Notes: generated by a model from the sequence alone, not told the origin. DNA of 64,000 bases from Sulfurospirillum arsenophilum NBRC 109478 (GCF_000813345.1 NZ_BBQF01000002.1:124001-188000), one strand, 5' to 3'. Shown: positions 46,977 through 57,803, counted from the first letter of the stretch. Numbers and translations are program-made.

Positions 46977-47427
46977 ATTCATCAAGTTGTTCGTATGCTT
47001 CTAAAAGGCTCTCTCTAAGGGCATCAGAAAGTGCTTCTCCATCCACACAGTACTCTTTGAGAAAAATATCTAAATTGCTTAAGAGTTCAAAAAGATCGGC
47101 TTCGATCTCTTTAGAACTCTTCTTTTTAGCCATCATCGTTTCAAAAAATACCAATTTACGAATAAAATTAGAAAGAAGCTCAAGAGCTTCTTCTTCGTTT
47201 TTACCCTCTAAGAGTTTAAAAGGGCGCTCACTTGGTGTTTTAGAGCTATCAAGGCTCTGTTTGATTTCACGCACATTCTCTTGAATAATGGCTGAAAATT
47301 TGGCATAGCGTTCGTATGAACCCTCACTTGCAAAGGTATCAAGTCTGCCTGTCAATTTGCCTATCTGTTTAACTAAAACAAATGCAACCATCGCAACTAT
47401 CATCAAAACAGGAATCAATTGCTCCAT
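46975..47427 (-). CDS. unknown single-span membrane protein
   Basis: 150 residues. Residues 5-22 (IPVLMIVAMVAFVLVKQ) form a membrane anchor; the rest is acidic and helical (EGKNEEEALELLSNFIRKLV). No family recognised. A palindrome-like copy (47436-47447) lies between its start and the aapP stop. Confidence 0.75.
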   Translation of the reverse strand: MEQLIPVLMIVAMVAFVLVKQIGKLTGRLDTFASEGSYERYAKFSAIIQENVREIKQSLDSSKTPSERPFKLLEGKNEEEALELLSNFIRKLVFFETMMAKKKSSKEIEADLFELLSNLDIFLKEYCVDGEALSDALRESLLEAYEQLDE

Positions 47428-47453
47428 TTCTTATCCTTACATGTAAAACAAAA

Positions 47454-48200
47454 TCAGTGCGATAAGATTTGCTCCAAAAAGAGTTTAAGACGATCTGACT
47501 CAGGATTTTGGAAAAACTCTTCAGGTGTGTTTTCTTCGACAATTTGCCCTGCATCCATAAAGATAATCCTATCGGCTACCTTTTTCGCAAAGCCCATTTC
47601 GTGGGTAACACACACCATTGTTTTATCTTCGCGTGCTAATTCTATCATAACATCCAAAACTTCGGCAACCATTTCAGGGTCAAGTGCAGAAGTTGGTTCA
47701 TCAAAGAGCATAATCTTAGGGTTTTTACACAAACTACGTGCTATTGCCACACGTTGTTGTTGTCCGCCTGAGAGTTGATTAGGGTATTTGTGTGCTTGAT
47801 TGGCAATGCCTACACGCTCCAAATACTTCATAGCCATGGCTTCAGCTTCTTTACGCGGCATTTTTCTAACCCAAACAGGCGCTAAGGTAAGGTTATCTAA
47901 GATCGTTAAGTGTGGGAAGAGGTTAAAGTGTTGAAACACCATTGCCACTTCTTCACGAATTGCTTTTATCTTTTTAACATCATTGACAAGCTCGATGCCA
48001 TCAACAATAATCTGTCCTTCTTGAAATTGCTCAAGATAATTGATACAACGAATAAGTGTTGATTTACCAGAACCGGATGGTCCACAGACAACAATGATTT
48101 CACCTTTATTGATTGTAAGGTTGATGTCTTTTAAGACATGGAAATCACCATACCACTTGTTTAAGTTTTTAATTTCTATGATTTCTTTTCTATCTTTCAT
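47454..48200 (-). CDS. aapP: general amino-acid ABC importer, ATP-binding protein
   Basis: 248 residues. Walker [13 protein letters not shown], signature [13 protein letters not shown], Walker [14 protein letters not shown]. Polar-amino-acid subfamily by motif and by position after two long permeases. Last gene of aapJ-Q-M-P. Confidence 0.94.
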   Translation of the reverse strand: MKDRKEIIEIKNLNKWYGDFHVLKDINLTINKGEIIVVCGPSGSGKSTLIRCINYLEQFQEGQIIVDGIELVNDVKKIKAIREEVAMVFQHFNLFPHLTILDNLTLAPVWVRKMPRKEAEAMAMKYLERVGIANQAHKYPNQLSGGQQQRVAIARSLCKNPKIMLFDEPTSALDPEMVAEVLDVMIELAREDKTMVCVTHEMGFAKKVADRIIFMDAGQIVEENTPEEFFQNPESDRLKLFLEQILSH

Positions 48201-48208
48201 CTTCTATC

Positions 48209-49294
48209 CTATCTCAAATTGGTATTAAAGCGTTTTTCAAGCTTTTGGCTAAAGTTAGACATCGAGTAACAAAAGAACCAAAAGATAAAGGTAACAAACA
48301 CATAGCCTTCTGTCTCATAACCCAACCAATACGAATCAGCTGCACTCAAACGTACCATTGCAAGTAGGTCAAAGAGTCCAATAATAAGTACAAGTGTTGT
48401 ATCTTGGAAGAGGGCAATGGAAACACCCACAAGGTTAGGAATAGCCACTTTTAGCGCTTGCGGTAAAATGACCAAAAACATTTTCTGCCAGTAAGAAAGT
48501 CCAATGGCATCAGCTGCTTCAAATTGACCTTTTGGAATGGACTGAAGTCCACCACGAATGTTCTCAGCGATATACGCTGATTCAAACAGTGCAATACCAA
48601 TAAGAGCACGTAGCAACTTATCAAAAGACATACCCTCAGGGAAGAAGAGTGGCAAAATAATAGATGACATAAAGAGAATCGTAATAAGTGGAACACCACG
48701 AATAAACTCAATGTAAGTCACACTGATACTTTTAATAATAGGCAAGTGTGAAGCACGACCGAATGCTAAAAGAACACCCAATGGGAATGCCGCGACAATA
48801 CCAACAGCTGCTACCATAATGGTAAGCATTAAGCCACCCCATTTATCAGTAGGCACTGCTTCCATTCCAAAAAAACCACCATAGACTAAGAAAAAACCAG
48901 CAATAAAATAGACATGCGCTAAGGCGATCTTTACGAACGGGCTTTTAAGGTATTTAAACGCTACAACCAAAACAAAAAAGAGTGCATAAACCGTATTGAT
49001 TCTCCACCTAAGCTGTGAAGGATAAAAACCGTACATAAACATATCGATTTTCATACGTATAAAGACCCAACATGCACCTCCACTGACACAATCTTCACGT
49101 GTTGATCCTACAAAATTCGCATTGATGTATGCCCATTTGACAAAAGGAGGAATAATCCAAAAAAGGATCATGGCACCCAAGAGTGTTAAGGCGACATTGA
49201 GTGGCGTTGAAAAGAGGTTTTCTCTCAGCCAAAATGTCAATCCTTTTGTACTTGAAGGAGCTTTTCGTTCATTGATTTTGTTATAAATTGCCAT
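48209..49294 (-). CDS. aapM: general amino-acid ABC importer, permease AapM
   Basis: 361 residues, longer than usual HisM-type permeases because of extra N-terminal segments, as in Aap systems. The coupling loop EAADAIGLSYWQKMFLVILPQA and the fold MVAAVGIVAAFPLGVLLAFGR are typical. Eight bases from aapP, two from aapQ. Confidence 0.92.
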   Translation of the reverse strand: MAIYNKINERKAPSSTKGLTFWLRENLFSTPLNVALTLLGAMILFWIIPPFVKWAYINANFVGSTREDCVSGGACWVFIRMKIDMFMYGFYPSQLRWRINTVYALFFVLVVAFKYLKSPFVKIALAHVYFIAGFFLVYGGFFGMEAVPTDKWGGLMLTIMVAAVGIVAAFPLGVLLAFGRASHLPIIKSISVTYIEFIRGVPLITILFMSSIILPLFFPEGMSFDKLLRALIGIALFESAYIAENIRGGLQSIPKGQFEAADAIGLSYWQKMFLVILPQALKVAIPNLVGVSIALFQDTTLVLIIGLFDLLAMVRLSAADSYWLGYETEGYVFVTFIFWFFCYSMSNFSQKLEKRFNTNLR

Positions 49295-49295
49295 C

Positions 49296-50450
49296 TTAAC
49301 GCTCCTTAATCTTCATTTTATGGTTAAACCAGTTGAGTATAGCGGATACTACTAAACTGATGACGAGATAAACGAGCATTGTCATAGAGATAATCTCAAT
49401 GGCTTGACCTACTTGGTTAAGTGAGGTTCCAGCAAAGACCGTAACAATCTCAGGATACCCAACAGCCGTAGCAAGTGAAGAGTTTTTAATGAGATTAAGA
49501 TATTGATTAATAATCGGAGGAATTGCTATACGAATAGCTTGGGGTAAAACAACCAATTTTAAAGATTGATACGGACTAAAGCCCATAGAAGAAGCAGCTT
49601 CTTTTTGACCATGACTCACTGCTTCAATGCCCGAACGCACCGCTTCAGCAATAAATGTAGCCGTATAAATCGTTAGAGCAAAGGTAAGTGCTAAAAACTC
49701 AGGGGAAAGTGTTTTGCCCCCTTTAAAGTTAAAACCTCTAAGCTCTGGGAAACTAAAGTTAAGGTGTGCTCCACCTAGAAAATAAGCCAGTATCGGGAAG
49801 AGAATAAACATTCCCAAAACAAATGGAAGCACTGTAAAATCTTCTCCTGTTGTTTCTTTACGTCTATTCGCCCACATATTGAGAGCAATAGAAGCAAAAA
49901 GTGCGAGGAAAAGGCTTGCAAGCATCGTAAAAAAGGTTGCATTGTACTCAGGTAACGGAAAGTAAAGACCGCGATTGTTGATAAAAATAGTATCAAAAAA
50001 ACTATAACTCTGTTTCGGACTTGGCATGGCACGAAGTACCACGTTATACCAAAAGAGTATTTGAAGTAGAAGCGGTATATTTCTAAAGAAATCGATATAC
50101 GCTTTCGCCAATTTAGCAATGAGCCAGTTTTTTGAAAGCCTTAAAATACCTATAATAAGTCCTACAATCGTTGCTAATATAATACCTACAAAAGCAATGA
50201 TAAGAGTATTGAGAAGTCCTACTATGAAAACGCGTCCATGGGTATCTTCTTCAGTATAAGAAATAGGGGATTGATCAATGCCAAAGCCTGCTGTTCCATT
50301 TAAAAAGCCAAAGCCAGTTTGAATACCTCTTTGTTCTATATTGGCAACAGTATTGGCTCCAATATACCACAAAAAAGCAACTAAGCCGATAACGGTCAAT
50401 AATTGGAAAAGAATTCCTCTAATCTTTTGATTTCTCAAAAGTGCTAACAT
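49296..50450 (-). CDS. aapQ: general amino-acid ABC importer, permease AapQ
   Basis: 384 residues. EAA loop EAASSMGFSPYQSLKLVVLPQAIR; N-terminal signature GQTNGFGFLNGTAG-like region reads TGFGFLNGTAGFGIDQSP. Pairs with AapM to form the channel. Confidence 0.93.
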   Translation of the reverse strand: MLALLRNQKIRGILFQLLTVIGLVAFLWYIGANTVANIEQRGIQTGFGFLNGTAGFGIDQSPISYTEEDTHGRVFIVGLLNTLIIAFVGIILATIVGLIIGILRLSKNWLIAKLAKAYIDFFRNIPLLLQILFWYNVVLRAMPSPKQSYSFFDTIFINNRGLYFPLPEYNATFFTMLASLFLALFASIALNMWANRRKETTGEDFTVLPFVLGMFILFPILAYFLGGAHLNFSFPELRGFNFKGGKTLSPEFLALTFALTIYTATFIAEAVRSGIEAVSHGQKEAASSMGFSPYQSLKLVVLPQAIRIAIPPIINQYLNLIKNSSLATAVGYPEIVTVFAGTSLNQVGQAIEIISMTMLVYLVISLVVSAILNWFNHKMKIKER

Positions 50451-50521
50451 ACGTGTCCTTTATGCTTTTAAGATTAAGGGCAGAGAGTTCTGCCCTCAGT
50501 GTTTTACTGTTTTTTAATCTA

Positions 50522-51547
50522 CTATCTAAAAGGAGGTGCGTATTGTAATCCACCTTGATTCCAAAGAGCGTTATAACCTCTTTGAATTTTAAGCGGAGAA
50601 CCTTCTCCTACAGTTTTTTCAAATGATTCACCGTAGTTACCAACTTGTTTGATGATGTTATAAGCAAAATCTTTTTTAAGACCTAAGTTTTCGCCCATTT
50701 GACCTTCAACACCTAAAAGACGTTTGATGTCTGGATTGTCAGATTTAAGCATTGCATCAACATTTTTGCTAGTCACTCCCGCTTCTTCTGCGGTTAACAT
50801 TGCATAAGATACCCATCTTACGATATCAAACCATCTACCATCACCTTTACGAACGACTGGTCCTAAAGGCTCTTTAGAGATAACTTCAGGAAGAACGATA
50901 GAATCTTCAGGCTTCAATAATTTGATTCTCAAACCGTAAAGTTGTGATTGATCTGACGTTAAAACATCACATCTGCCACTCTCATAACCTTTCAATACTT
51001 GATCATTGGTATCGTAAGAGACGAGTTTATATTTCATTTTATTGGTTCTAAAGTAGTCGGCTACGTTAAGCTCTGTCGTTGTACCTGTTTGAAGACAAAT
51101 AGAAGCGCCATCAAGCTCTTTTGCGCTTTTGACACCAAGCTTTTTAGTGACCATAAAGCCTTGACCATCATAATACGTTACGCCTGTAAAGTTTAGACCA
51201 AGAGAAGTATCTCTTGTTTCTGTCCATGTTGTATTGCGTGAGAGCATATCGATCTCACCTGATTGAAGAGCGGTAAGTCTCTCTTTTGCATTAAGCGCAA
51301 TATATTTGACTTTTTTAGCATCACCTAGAACTGCTGCAGCAACTGCACGACATTGGTCAACGTCAATGCCTTTATAGACACCATCACTTCCTACTTCAGA
51401 AAAGCCTGGTAATCCACCATCAACACCACATTTAACAAAACCTTGTTTTTGTACTTCACTGAGTGTATCAGCACTAAGCGTTGAGCCTAAGCTCAAAACA
51501 GCAATTGTTGCTAAAGAGATTTTAGCGAGTTTAGATCGTAACATCAT
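50522..51547 (-). CDS. aapJ: general amino-acid ABC importer, substrate-binding protein
   Basis: 341 residues. Signal peptide (MMLRSKLAKISLATIAVLSL, cleavage near LSA-DTL) then a family-3 solute-binding fold: VKCGVDGGLPGFSEVG, DMLSRNTTWTETRD, ICLQTGTTTELN. Periplasmic binder of polar amino acids, first gene of the operon. Confidence 0.94.
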   Translation of the reverse strand: MMLRSKLAKISLATIAVLSLGSTLSADTLSEVQKQGFVKCGVDGGLPGFSEVGSDGVYKGIDVDQCRAVAAAVLGDAKKVKYIALNAKERLTALQSGEIDMLSRNTTWTETRDTSLGLNFTGVTYYDGQGFMVTKKLGVKSAKELDGASICLQTGTTTELNVADYFRTNKMKYKLVSYDTNDQVLKGYESGRCDVLTSDQSQLYGLRIKLLKPEDSIVLPEVISKEPLGPVVRKGDGRWFDIVRWVSYAMLTAEEAGVTSKNVDAMLKSDNPDIKRLLGVEGQMGENLGLKKDFAYNIIKQVGNYGESFEKTVGEGSPLKIQRGYNALWNQGGLQYAPPFR

Positions 51548-51953
51548 TATCTTCCTTTCAAAGTTGATATGCTTAGAATTCTAACACTAAATTTTCTTTT
51601 TTGGCGAAAAAACTGCCTATTTATTAATCAATATGTCACAGTGTGTAGAATCTTCATTCTTTTGTCGAATATTCGCTTTTTGCATATCAATTGGTCATTT
51701 TTTAATCACTTCTTGCATTGAAACCATTTTCACTTTTTTGTATAGTGATGCGTTGTTTTTTTAATATACAAAGCTTTAAATAAACGATTGTATAAGTGTT
51801 TTGTTTTAGTATCGCATATTCCTAAATTAGGGAAAATGTTGCTTTTATGTCACTTGAAACCTTAAAAATATTTTGGGGACATCTGGAAAAATCTAAAATA
51901 CTTCTCTTTCCTGATTAAAAAACGACCAAATTAACATCTTGAGGAGCCTTCAA
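51548..51953. other. 406-bp divergent regulatory region aapJ / chemoreceptor
   Basis: AT-rich, no coding sequence. It must carry the promoters of the amino-acid importer (minus) and the chemoreceptor (plus). A GGAA...TTGCTT pair at 51831-51846 has sigma-54-like halves but the spacing is two bases short. No iterated palindrome here. Confidence 0.6.
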
Positions 51954-54065
51954 TTGTTGTCATTTAAAGATAAGTTCATGATTTTGCCAAAATGGCTTAG
52001 AAATAAAACAATGCTCAGTGCTGTAGAAACTGCTTTTGATGGAATTGCGCAAACACGTAAGCGTATAATGATTGAATGGGCGAATGAAGTATGGCGAGAA
52101 GTGGAAAACACCGCAATTCTTTTAGAGCAAGAAGAGAGTGATGTACTTTCTATATTAAAAGAACAAGAAAAACTCAGCGAAGCAATCTTGGAGTATTATA
52201 TTTTAGATACCGCTAAAAAAATGCTTTTTAGTTCGACCAAAAGAGTCCTTAAAGAGTATCGTTACGATGAAAGTGCTTTTGGTGAAGCTATTGACTATGT
52301 CTTTTTAGGTTCAACACAACTTCTATTTGGTCCTTATCTCGATGATGACACACTCTCCATCAAACCTAAAGCTTCGAGCTTTCATGATCGCGTGACTCTC
52401 TCTTTCATTAAAAGCTTTAAACAAAATGGCGAGAGTTATGTTCTGATAGCACGTGTTTCTAACGATACACTCAGCGATCTTATCCAGCGAGAGGCAGGGC
52501 ATATCTTTAAAGAATCGGGCGATAATTACCTTTTTATGATCGAGCCTTATTTTAATAAAAACATTAAAACAGGTACAGCATTATCCCGTTCGCGTTTTGA
52601 AGACAATACGTTTAGCTTTGGTGAAAACCTCAAAGAAGGCGTGCATACAGAGCAGGGTATTATCTCTATTAAACAGCATACGGAATTTGAAATTGTTTTT
52701 AATGACCCAGCAACGAGTGCTCTCCACCCCGGTGTCGCCAATACAATTAAAAAAGGAACCAATCTCTTCTGTTCGTATCCAGGATACCCTGATTATCGTG
52801 GTATCCCTGTTATTGGTAAAGGAATTACCGTTACCCTTCCTTACAGCCTCGATAAATGGGGAATGATGTGTGAGGGTGATCTTTTAGAAGTTTATGACAT
52901 TATGCAGTTTCGCCACAAAATCTATGCAAAAATGGGCTTGTTGATCGGTATTTTAATTCCAAGCAGTTATCTGCTTATCGCAACATTCCTGCCATTCTTA
53001 AGTCGCATACAAGAAGTTAGTGTTATTACCGTCGCTTCATTGTTGATGATTTTAGGAACTATAGGAAATGAGCTTTCTGAATTTTTTGGCAAATATGCTT
53101 CTTTGCGTGCTCTGTTGCAAGGCTTTGTTGAAGGGGATGGTGACATTACCAAGCGTGCCGACTTAAGTAGGTTTGCCAAAGATGAGAACAGGCGTACTGC
53201 CATCTGGATCAACAGTGTTATCGATATCTTTGATACGATTCTGAAAAAGACAAAAACATCGCTTCTGAACTTACTCAATCTTAACCAACACCTCACGAAC
53301 ACCATTGTGGTGACAGGTAAAAAGATAGAGCAGATTGGTGTGAGTATTCAAAACATCGTCACACACATTCAAATGCAAAACAACTCGATACAAAGTTCCG
53401 TCGATAAAGCGGATGCTATGAGTCAGAAAATCGCTCAAACGCAAACACAAGTAGCGCTAAGCCTTGGTAATGTAGAGTCTTCCATCGGCAATATTAAGTC
53501 AATCGCAGGAGAAACGACGCAGATTATCTTTACACTAGAGCAAAATGTAGCAGAAGTTTCATCGATGATTGAAACGATTAAAGATATCACCGATAAAACC
53601 AACCTTCTCTCCTTAAATGCTGCGGTAGAAGCAAGCAGGGCTGGAGAGCAAGGACGTGGTTTTGCTGTGGTTGCAGAAGAGGTAAGAAAGCTTGCTGATA
53701 TGACCGATAAAGCAACCGTACGCATTGAATCAATCGTGAATAGCATCAATGGAAATGTCAATGAAGCGCTTTCCAGTATGCAAAATGTTAACAATACGGT
53801 TGATAAAGGCATCGAAATTTCAACGCAGTCTTTGCAGAGCATTGATGCGATTTTATGTGACCAAAAAGAGGTTATTTTGGCGATGAAAGATGATGTGTAT
53901 AAAATCTATGAAGACTCTAAAAATACGATGACACACGCGAATGCCATCAGCAGTGAAGTTTGTGAGCTGACGCACCTTAACCATCAGGTTAAAACGATCT
54001 CAGACAGCGTAACACACCATGTTAATTCCCTGAGCAAAACTGTGGGGCAGTTTAAAACTTCATGA
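51954..54065 (+). CDS. methyl-accepting chemotaxis protein with large N-terminal domain
   Basis: 703 residues from the TTG at 51954; GAGGAG at 51941-51946 fits this start. The first 320 residues are soluble and unrecognised, followed by two close membrane segments at about 324-375, then a HAMP-like region and the signalling tip [21 protein letters not shown] near residue 550. The N-terminal domain has no preceding membrane segment, so it may be cytoplasmic. It is divergent from the amino-acid importer and may sense its substrates or related metabolites; that is inference. Confidence 0.88.
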   Translation: MLSFKDKFMILPKWLRNKTMLSAVETAFDGIAQTRKRIMIEWANEVWREVENTAILLEQEESDVLSILKEQEKLSEAILEYYILDTAKKMLFSSTKRVLKEYRYDESAFGEAIDYVFLGSTQLLFGPYLDDDTLSIKPKASSFHDRVTLSFIKSFKQNGESYVLIARVSNDTLSDLIQREAGHIFKESGDNYLFMIEPYFNKNIKTGTALSRSRFEDNTFSFGENLKEGVHTEQGIISIKQHTEFEIVFNDPATSALHPGVANTIKKGTNLFCSYPGYPDYRGIPVIGKGITVTLPYSLDKWGMMCEGDLLEVYDIMQFRHKIYAKMGLLIGILIPSSYLLIATFLPFLSRIQEVSVITVASLLMILGTIGNELSEFFGKYASLRALLQGFVEGDGDITKRADLSRFAKDENRRTAIWINSVIDIFDTILKKTKTSLLNLLNLNQHLTNTIVVTGKKIEQIGVSIQNIVTHIQMQNNSIQSSVDKADAMSQKIAQTQTQVALSLGNVESSIGNIKSIAGETTQIIFTLEQNVAEVSSMIETIKDITDKTNLLSLNAAVEASRAGEQGRGFAVVAEEVRKLADMTDKATVRIESIVNSINGNVNEALSSMQNVNNTVDKGIEISTQSLQSIDAILCDQKEVILAMKDDVYKIYEDSKNTMTHANAISSEVCELTHLNHQVKTISDSVTHHVNSLSKTVGQFKTS

Positions 54066-54083
54066 GCGTTCACAACCATTCAA

Positions 54084-54111
54084 TTGTCTTTAAAGCCAAT
54101 CGCATTATAAT
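54084..54111 (+). promoter_or_regulatory. sigma-70 promoter of aroG
   Basis: TTGTCT at 54084-54089 and TATAAT at 54106-54111 with 16 bp between, 28 bp before the ATG. Confidence 0.7.
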
Positions 54112-54138
54112 AAGTAAAAATTCAATTAAGGGTCATTT

Positions 54139-55503
54139 ATGAGTTCTTGGACACGTGCATCATGGAGAGAAAAACCAATTAAGCAACAACCATTGTATAC
54201 CAATCAAGAAATGCTGAAAAGTGTTGAGCAAGAACTGAGTAAATATCCACCTCTTGTTTTTGCAGGAGAAGTAAGACAACTCAAAGCCTCTTTGGCTGAT
54301 GTTGTAGCCGGTAAAGCTTTTTTACTTCAAGGTGGAGATTGCGCGGAGAGTTTTGCAGAATTTAACGCTGTCAACATTCGTGATATGTTCAAAGTTATGC
54401 TTCAAATGGCGGTTGTTTTAACCTTTGCTGGAGGCTGTCCTATCGTTAAAGTGGGTCGTCTTGCGGGTCAATTTGCCAAACCACGATCATCGGATTATGA
54501 AGAGATGGATGGCGTTTCACTTCCAAGTTACCGTGGTGACATCATCAATGACATCGAATTTACAGAAGATTCGCGTATTCCAAACCCAAAACGTATGCTT
54601 AAAGCTTACAACCAATCCGCCGCAACCATGAACCTTCTACGCGCTTTTTCACGCGGTGGTTTGGCAGACCTACACCAAGTACACAAATGGACATTAGGTT
54701 TTGTTTCGGAGAGTCCTTTGGGGGAACGTTACCAACATCTTTGCGATCGTATCTCTGAGACATTGGCATTTATGGAGGCATGTGGCATCACTTCGGCAAA
54801 TACTCCAAACATCAACGAAACAGTGGTTTATACTTCACATGAAGCGTTGCTCTTAAATTATGAAGAGGCACTTACGCGTCAAGACAGTATTACAAATGAC
54901 TGGTATGACTGTTCAGCACACATGCTTTGGATTGGAGATCGTACACGTGATGTGGATGATGCACATGTTGAGTTCTTAACAGGTGTTAAAAACCCTATCG
55001 GCATTAAAGCAGGACCAACCATGACGGCTGAGGGTTTAATGAAGCTCATCAACAAACTCAATCCTGAAAATGAACCAGGACGTCTTAATATTATTGTGAG
55101 AATGGGTGCTGACAAAATCGAAAAAGAGTTCCCAAAATTGGTTCGTGCCGTCAAAGAAGCAGGTGCTAATGTTTTATGGAGCATTGACCCAATGCATGGC
55201 AATACCATCAAAGCATCGAATAACTACAAAACACGCTCATTTGATGAAGTGTTACGTGAAGTCAAAGGCTTCTTTAAAGTCCATGAGGAAGAGGGCACAT
55301 TCCCTGGTGGCGTTCACCTCGAGATGACAGGTCAAGATGTGACAGAGTGCATCGGTGGAGCTCAAGACATTACCGAAGAAAAACTTGCTCATCGTTACCA
55401 TACACAGTGTGACCCACGCCTCAATGCTAACCAAGCACTTGAACTTGCTTTCTTGATCGCTGACTCCCTAAAAGCCGCTCGTCAAAGATTTTTAACACAC
55501 TAA
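54139..55503 (+). CDS. aroG: class II 3-deoxy-7-phosphoheptulonate synthase
   Basis: 454 residues. First enzyme of the shikimate pathway, joining PEP and erythrose-4-phosphate. Type II (plant-like) sequence: [38 protein letters not shown]-like [12 protein letters not shown]. The metal-binding residues Cys and His are in place. Confidence 0.95.
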   Translation: MSSWTRASWREKPIKQQPLYTNQEMLKSVEQELSKYPPLVFAGEVRQLKASLADVVAGKAFLLQGGDCAESFAEFNAVNIRDMFKVMLQMAVVLTFAGGCPIVKVGRLAGQFAKPRSSDYEEMDGVSLPSYRGDIINDIEFTEDSRIPNPKRMLKAYNQSAATMNLLRAFSRGGLADLHQVHKWTLGFVSESPLGERYQHLCDRISETLAFMEACGITSANTPNINETVVYTSHEALLLNYEEALTRQDSITNDWYDCSAHMLWIGDRTRDVDDAHVEFLTGVKNPIGIKAGPTMTAEGLMKLINKLNPENEPGRLNIIVRMGADKIEKEFPKLVRAVKEAGANVLWSIDPMHGNTIKASNNYKTRSFDEVLREVKGFFKVHEEEGTFPGGVHLEMTGQDVTECIGGAQDITEEKLAHRYHTQCDPRLNANQALELAFLIADSLKAARQRFLTH

Positions 55504-55510
55504 AAACTTC

Positions 55511-55544
55511 TTTACATGTAAAGGTGAAAATCTTTACATGTAAA
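55511..55544. repeat. two iterated palindromes in tandem
   Basis: TTTACATGTAAA at 55511-55522 and again at 55533-55544, centres 22 bp apart, which is close to two helical turns. They lie between aroG and the CDF gene, upstream of its ATG at 55586. Confidence 0.9.
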
Positions 55545-55585
55545 ATATTTCTTCCTACATCATTAGCCTTTAAAGGATTTAAAAA

Positions 55586-56473
55586 ATGTCAAAAAGTGTT
55601 AAAGCTGCATTATTTGCCAACGGTGTTATTGCAATTGCAAAAGGAATGGCAGCATTTTTCACAGGTTCAGCCTCTATGATGGCAGAAGCGATTCACAGCA
55701 CGGCAGATTGCGGAAATCAAGCACTGGTAATGTTGGGTGAAAAGCAAGCCTCACGAGGACGCTCCGAATACCACTCTTTTGGGCAAGGAAAAGCAAACTT
55801 CTTTTGGTCTTTTGTCGTAGCGGTTGTTCTCTTTTTATTAGGTGGACTTTTTTCACTTTACGAAGGTTTTCATCGTATTCAAGATCCTCAACCCATTGAA
55901 AATCCTTTACTGATTTTAGGCATTATTGTTTTATCAATTTTACTGGAGTCAAGTGCTTTAAGGGTTGCCCTTAAAGAGAGTAATTCAAAATTAAAAGATA
56001 TTTTCTCAACCATAAAACATAGCTCTTCATCGCATATCTTAGTTGTTCTTATTGAAGATTCTGGTGCATTGTTAGGTTTGATGATTTTGACATTAGGATT
56101 GGTTCTTTCAGAATTTGTTCATCCTATTTTTGATGGCATTGCAGCATTGATGATTGGCTCACTTTTGATAGGGTTATCTAGCATTTTATTTATTGAGCTC
56201 AAAAAACTGTTGATAGGCGAGAGTTTAGACAGACAAACTACCAAGCAGATCAAAGAGTTGATTAAAGAAGAATCAAATGTTTTGGTTCATATCAATGCTG
56301 TAAGAAGTATGTTTATAGGGTCTAACGAAGTTTTATTGATTATTTCAATGAATGTCAAAGACGATGCAACGGGACATGAAATAGAACAAGATATTAAAGA
56401 GCTAAAATACAAAATCCAGACAATGCTTAAAGAACATAAAATGCAAATTTATGTCGATGTTTTCGAGTTTTAA
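55586..56473 (+). CDS. cation diffusion facilitator transporter
   Basis: 295 residues, about six membrane segments. Metal-site motifs H-x3-D in AIHSTADCGNQ (segment 2) and VHPIFDGIA (segment 5). The C-terminal cytoplasmic domain is present (VHINAVRSMFIGSNEVLLIIS). Exports divalent cations such as Zn, Co, Fe or Mn; the HD/HD arrangement fits Zn-type members but does not prove it. Confidence 0.9.
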   Translation: MSKSVKAALFANGVIAIAKGMAAFFTGSASMMAEAIHSTADCGNQALVMLGEKQASRGRSEYHSFGQGKANFFWSFVVAVVLFLLGGLFSLYEGFHRIQDPQPIENPLLILGIIVLSILLESSALRVALKESNSKLKDIFSTIKHSSSSHILVVLIEDSGALLGLMILTLGLVLSEFVHPIFDGIAALMIGSLLIGLSSILFIELKKLLIGESLDRQTTKQIKELIKEESNVLVHINAVRSMFIGSNEVLLIISMNVKDDATGHEIEQDIKELKYKIQTMLKEHKMQIYVDVFEF

Positions 56474-56484
56474 AAAGATGTTGA

Positions 56485-56763
56485 TTATCTTCCGCTCAAC
56501 CAATCGCTCTTAGAAAACGGATACTGTTTTTTAAACTCAGTCTCATCAAAATCAAACCGATAATTCTCAATATACGCTATGATTAAATGGTACGCATCGT
56601 TAATTTCTTGAAATTTAGCGGTGCTGCCATTTGGTGCGTCAGGGTGGAATTCTTTGGAAAGAGAGAGATAGAGTTTGTGAAGGGTTTTTTTATCGGTTTT
56701 GGCAACAACACCCAAGGTAAAAAGCGCTTTTTCAAAATCACTATACTCTAAACCTTGGGTCAT
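56485..56763 (-). CDS. small J-domain protein
   Basis: 92 residues consisting mostly of a J-domain: TDKKTLHKLYLSLSKEFHPD and KFQEINDAYHLI, with the HPD motif near residue 42. Probable specialised DnaK co-chaperone. Twelve bp downstream of the DedA gene on the same strand. Confidence 0.88.
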   Translation of the reverse strand: MTQGLEYSDFEKALFTLGVVAKTDKKTLHKLYLSLSKEFHPDAPNGSTAKFQEINDAYHLIIAYIENYRFDFDETEFKKQYPFSKSDWLSGR

Positions 56764-56775
56764 CGTTGTTTCCTT

Positions 56776-57396
56776 TTACATCTTTTTGGCTTTTCGTTTG
56801 CGCTCTTTTTTCGCATGTAGCCAAAAATAGATAGCACCCGCAAAAACAATAAAAACAATCACAGCAATCGTGATAGTATGCAAATGCTCATTCAGCAACG
56901 CCTCGTTCTGACCAAAGAAATAGCCTAAAAACGTCAATATACTCACCCAAATACCTGCGCCAAAGCCTGTATAAAAACAAAAGATGCCAAGATTCATCCG
57001 AGCCAGCCCCGCAGGAAGTGAAATATAATGTCGAATGACAGGAATGAGCCTTCCCGTAAAGGTTGAAAACGAACCATGTGTTTTAAAGAATACTTCCACT
57101 TTTTCCAGTGTTTCAGGCGTAAAAAAGACATAATGTCCATACTTTAAAATGAGTTTTCGACCCAGCTTCACTGCTAAATAGTAATTCAGAAGCGCTCCCG
57201 CAATACTCCCAAATGTTCCAAGCGCAATGACAATCCATAACTCCATCTCGCCTTTAGCACACAAATACCCAGCAGGAATCATCACCACTTCGCTTGGAAG
57301 AGGGAAAATACTACTTTCAATAAGCATCATCACAAAAATACCAAGGTATCCTAAAGCACCAACCGTTTGTACAATCCAATCAATAATAGCGTGCAT
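56776..57396 (-). CDS. DedA-family membrane protein
   Basis: 206 residues, about five hydrophobic segments. Family motifs ESSIFPLPSEVVMIPAG and FTGRLIPVIRHYISLPAG are clear. DedA proteins flip or handle lipids such as undecaprenyl-phosphate and affect envelope integrity; the basic tail HAKKERKRKAKKM is cytoplasmic. Confidence 0.93.
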   Translation of the reverse strand: MHAIIDWIVQTVGALGYLGIFVMMLIESSIFPLPSEVVMIPAGYLCAKGEMELWIVIALGTFGSIAGALLNYYLAVKLGRKLILKYGHYVFFTPETLEKVEVFFKTHGSFSTFTGRLIPVIRHYISLPAGLARMNLGIFCFYTGFGAGIWVSILTFLGYFFGQNEALLNEHLHTITIAVIVFIVFAGAIYFWLHAKKERKRKAKKM

Positions 57397-57413
57397 AAAA
57401 CTCCAATTTTTTA

Positions 57414-57803
57414 TTATTTAACAGTAACTTTCACTTCTTCGCCTTGCCACAAACCATGCTTGGTGCAGTAGCATTGAGCATTAAAATGGTACACATCTTT
57501 GTTCGGAACAATAGAAAATGCAACTTCTGCATTACCACGATGTTCATCCGCACTCACGATGCACGCGGCAAGTTCTACTTTAGCAAGCATATGTTCAGCG
57601 TCAAAGAGCGTAATGGTCGAAATATAATGGTTAAAATCATCAATATGCGCATGTTCACTTCCCACACGAACACGCACAAATACAGATACTCCTTTTTGAA
57701 GCACACCATCGCAGAAAATGTAAGGTGTATGTTTATCAATAAAATCTTTGCGAGCTTCACGCTCTTGCGGGCTAAATGTTTGCGATGTAAAAATTTTTGG
57801 CAT
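57414..57803 (-). CDS. superoxide reductase-like protein (neelaredoxin / class II type)
   Basis: 129 residues. Reads as the superoxide reductase fold without an N-terminal desulforedoxin domain. All five Fe ligands can be placed: H25 (DKHTPYI), H53 and H59 (HIDDFNHYIS), C113 and H116 (CTKHGLW); K24 precedes the first His as in active enzymes. The enzyme would reduce superoxide to peroxide without making oxygen, which suits a microaerophile. The loop after residue 68 is unusual, so activity is not certain. Confidence 0.75.
   Translation of the reverse strand: MPKIFTSQTFSPQEREARKDFIDKHTPYIFCDGVLQKGVSVFVRVRVGSEHAHIDDFNHYISTITLFDAEHMLAKVELAACIVSADEHRGNAEVAFSIVPNKDVYHFNAQCYCTKHGLWQGEEVKVTVK

Noticed and set aside
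51831-51846. Sigma-54-like promoter before the second chemoreceptor
   Set aside because: GGAA and TTGCTT are present but GG and GC are eight bases apart instead of ten.
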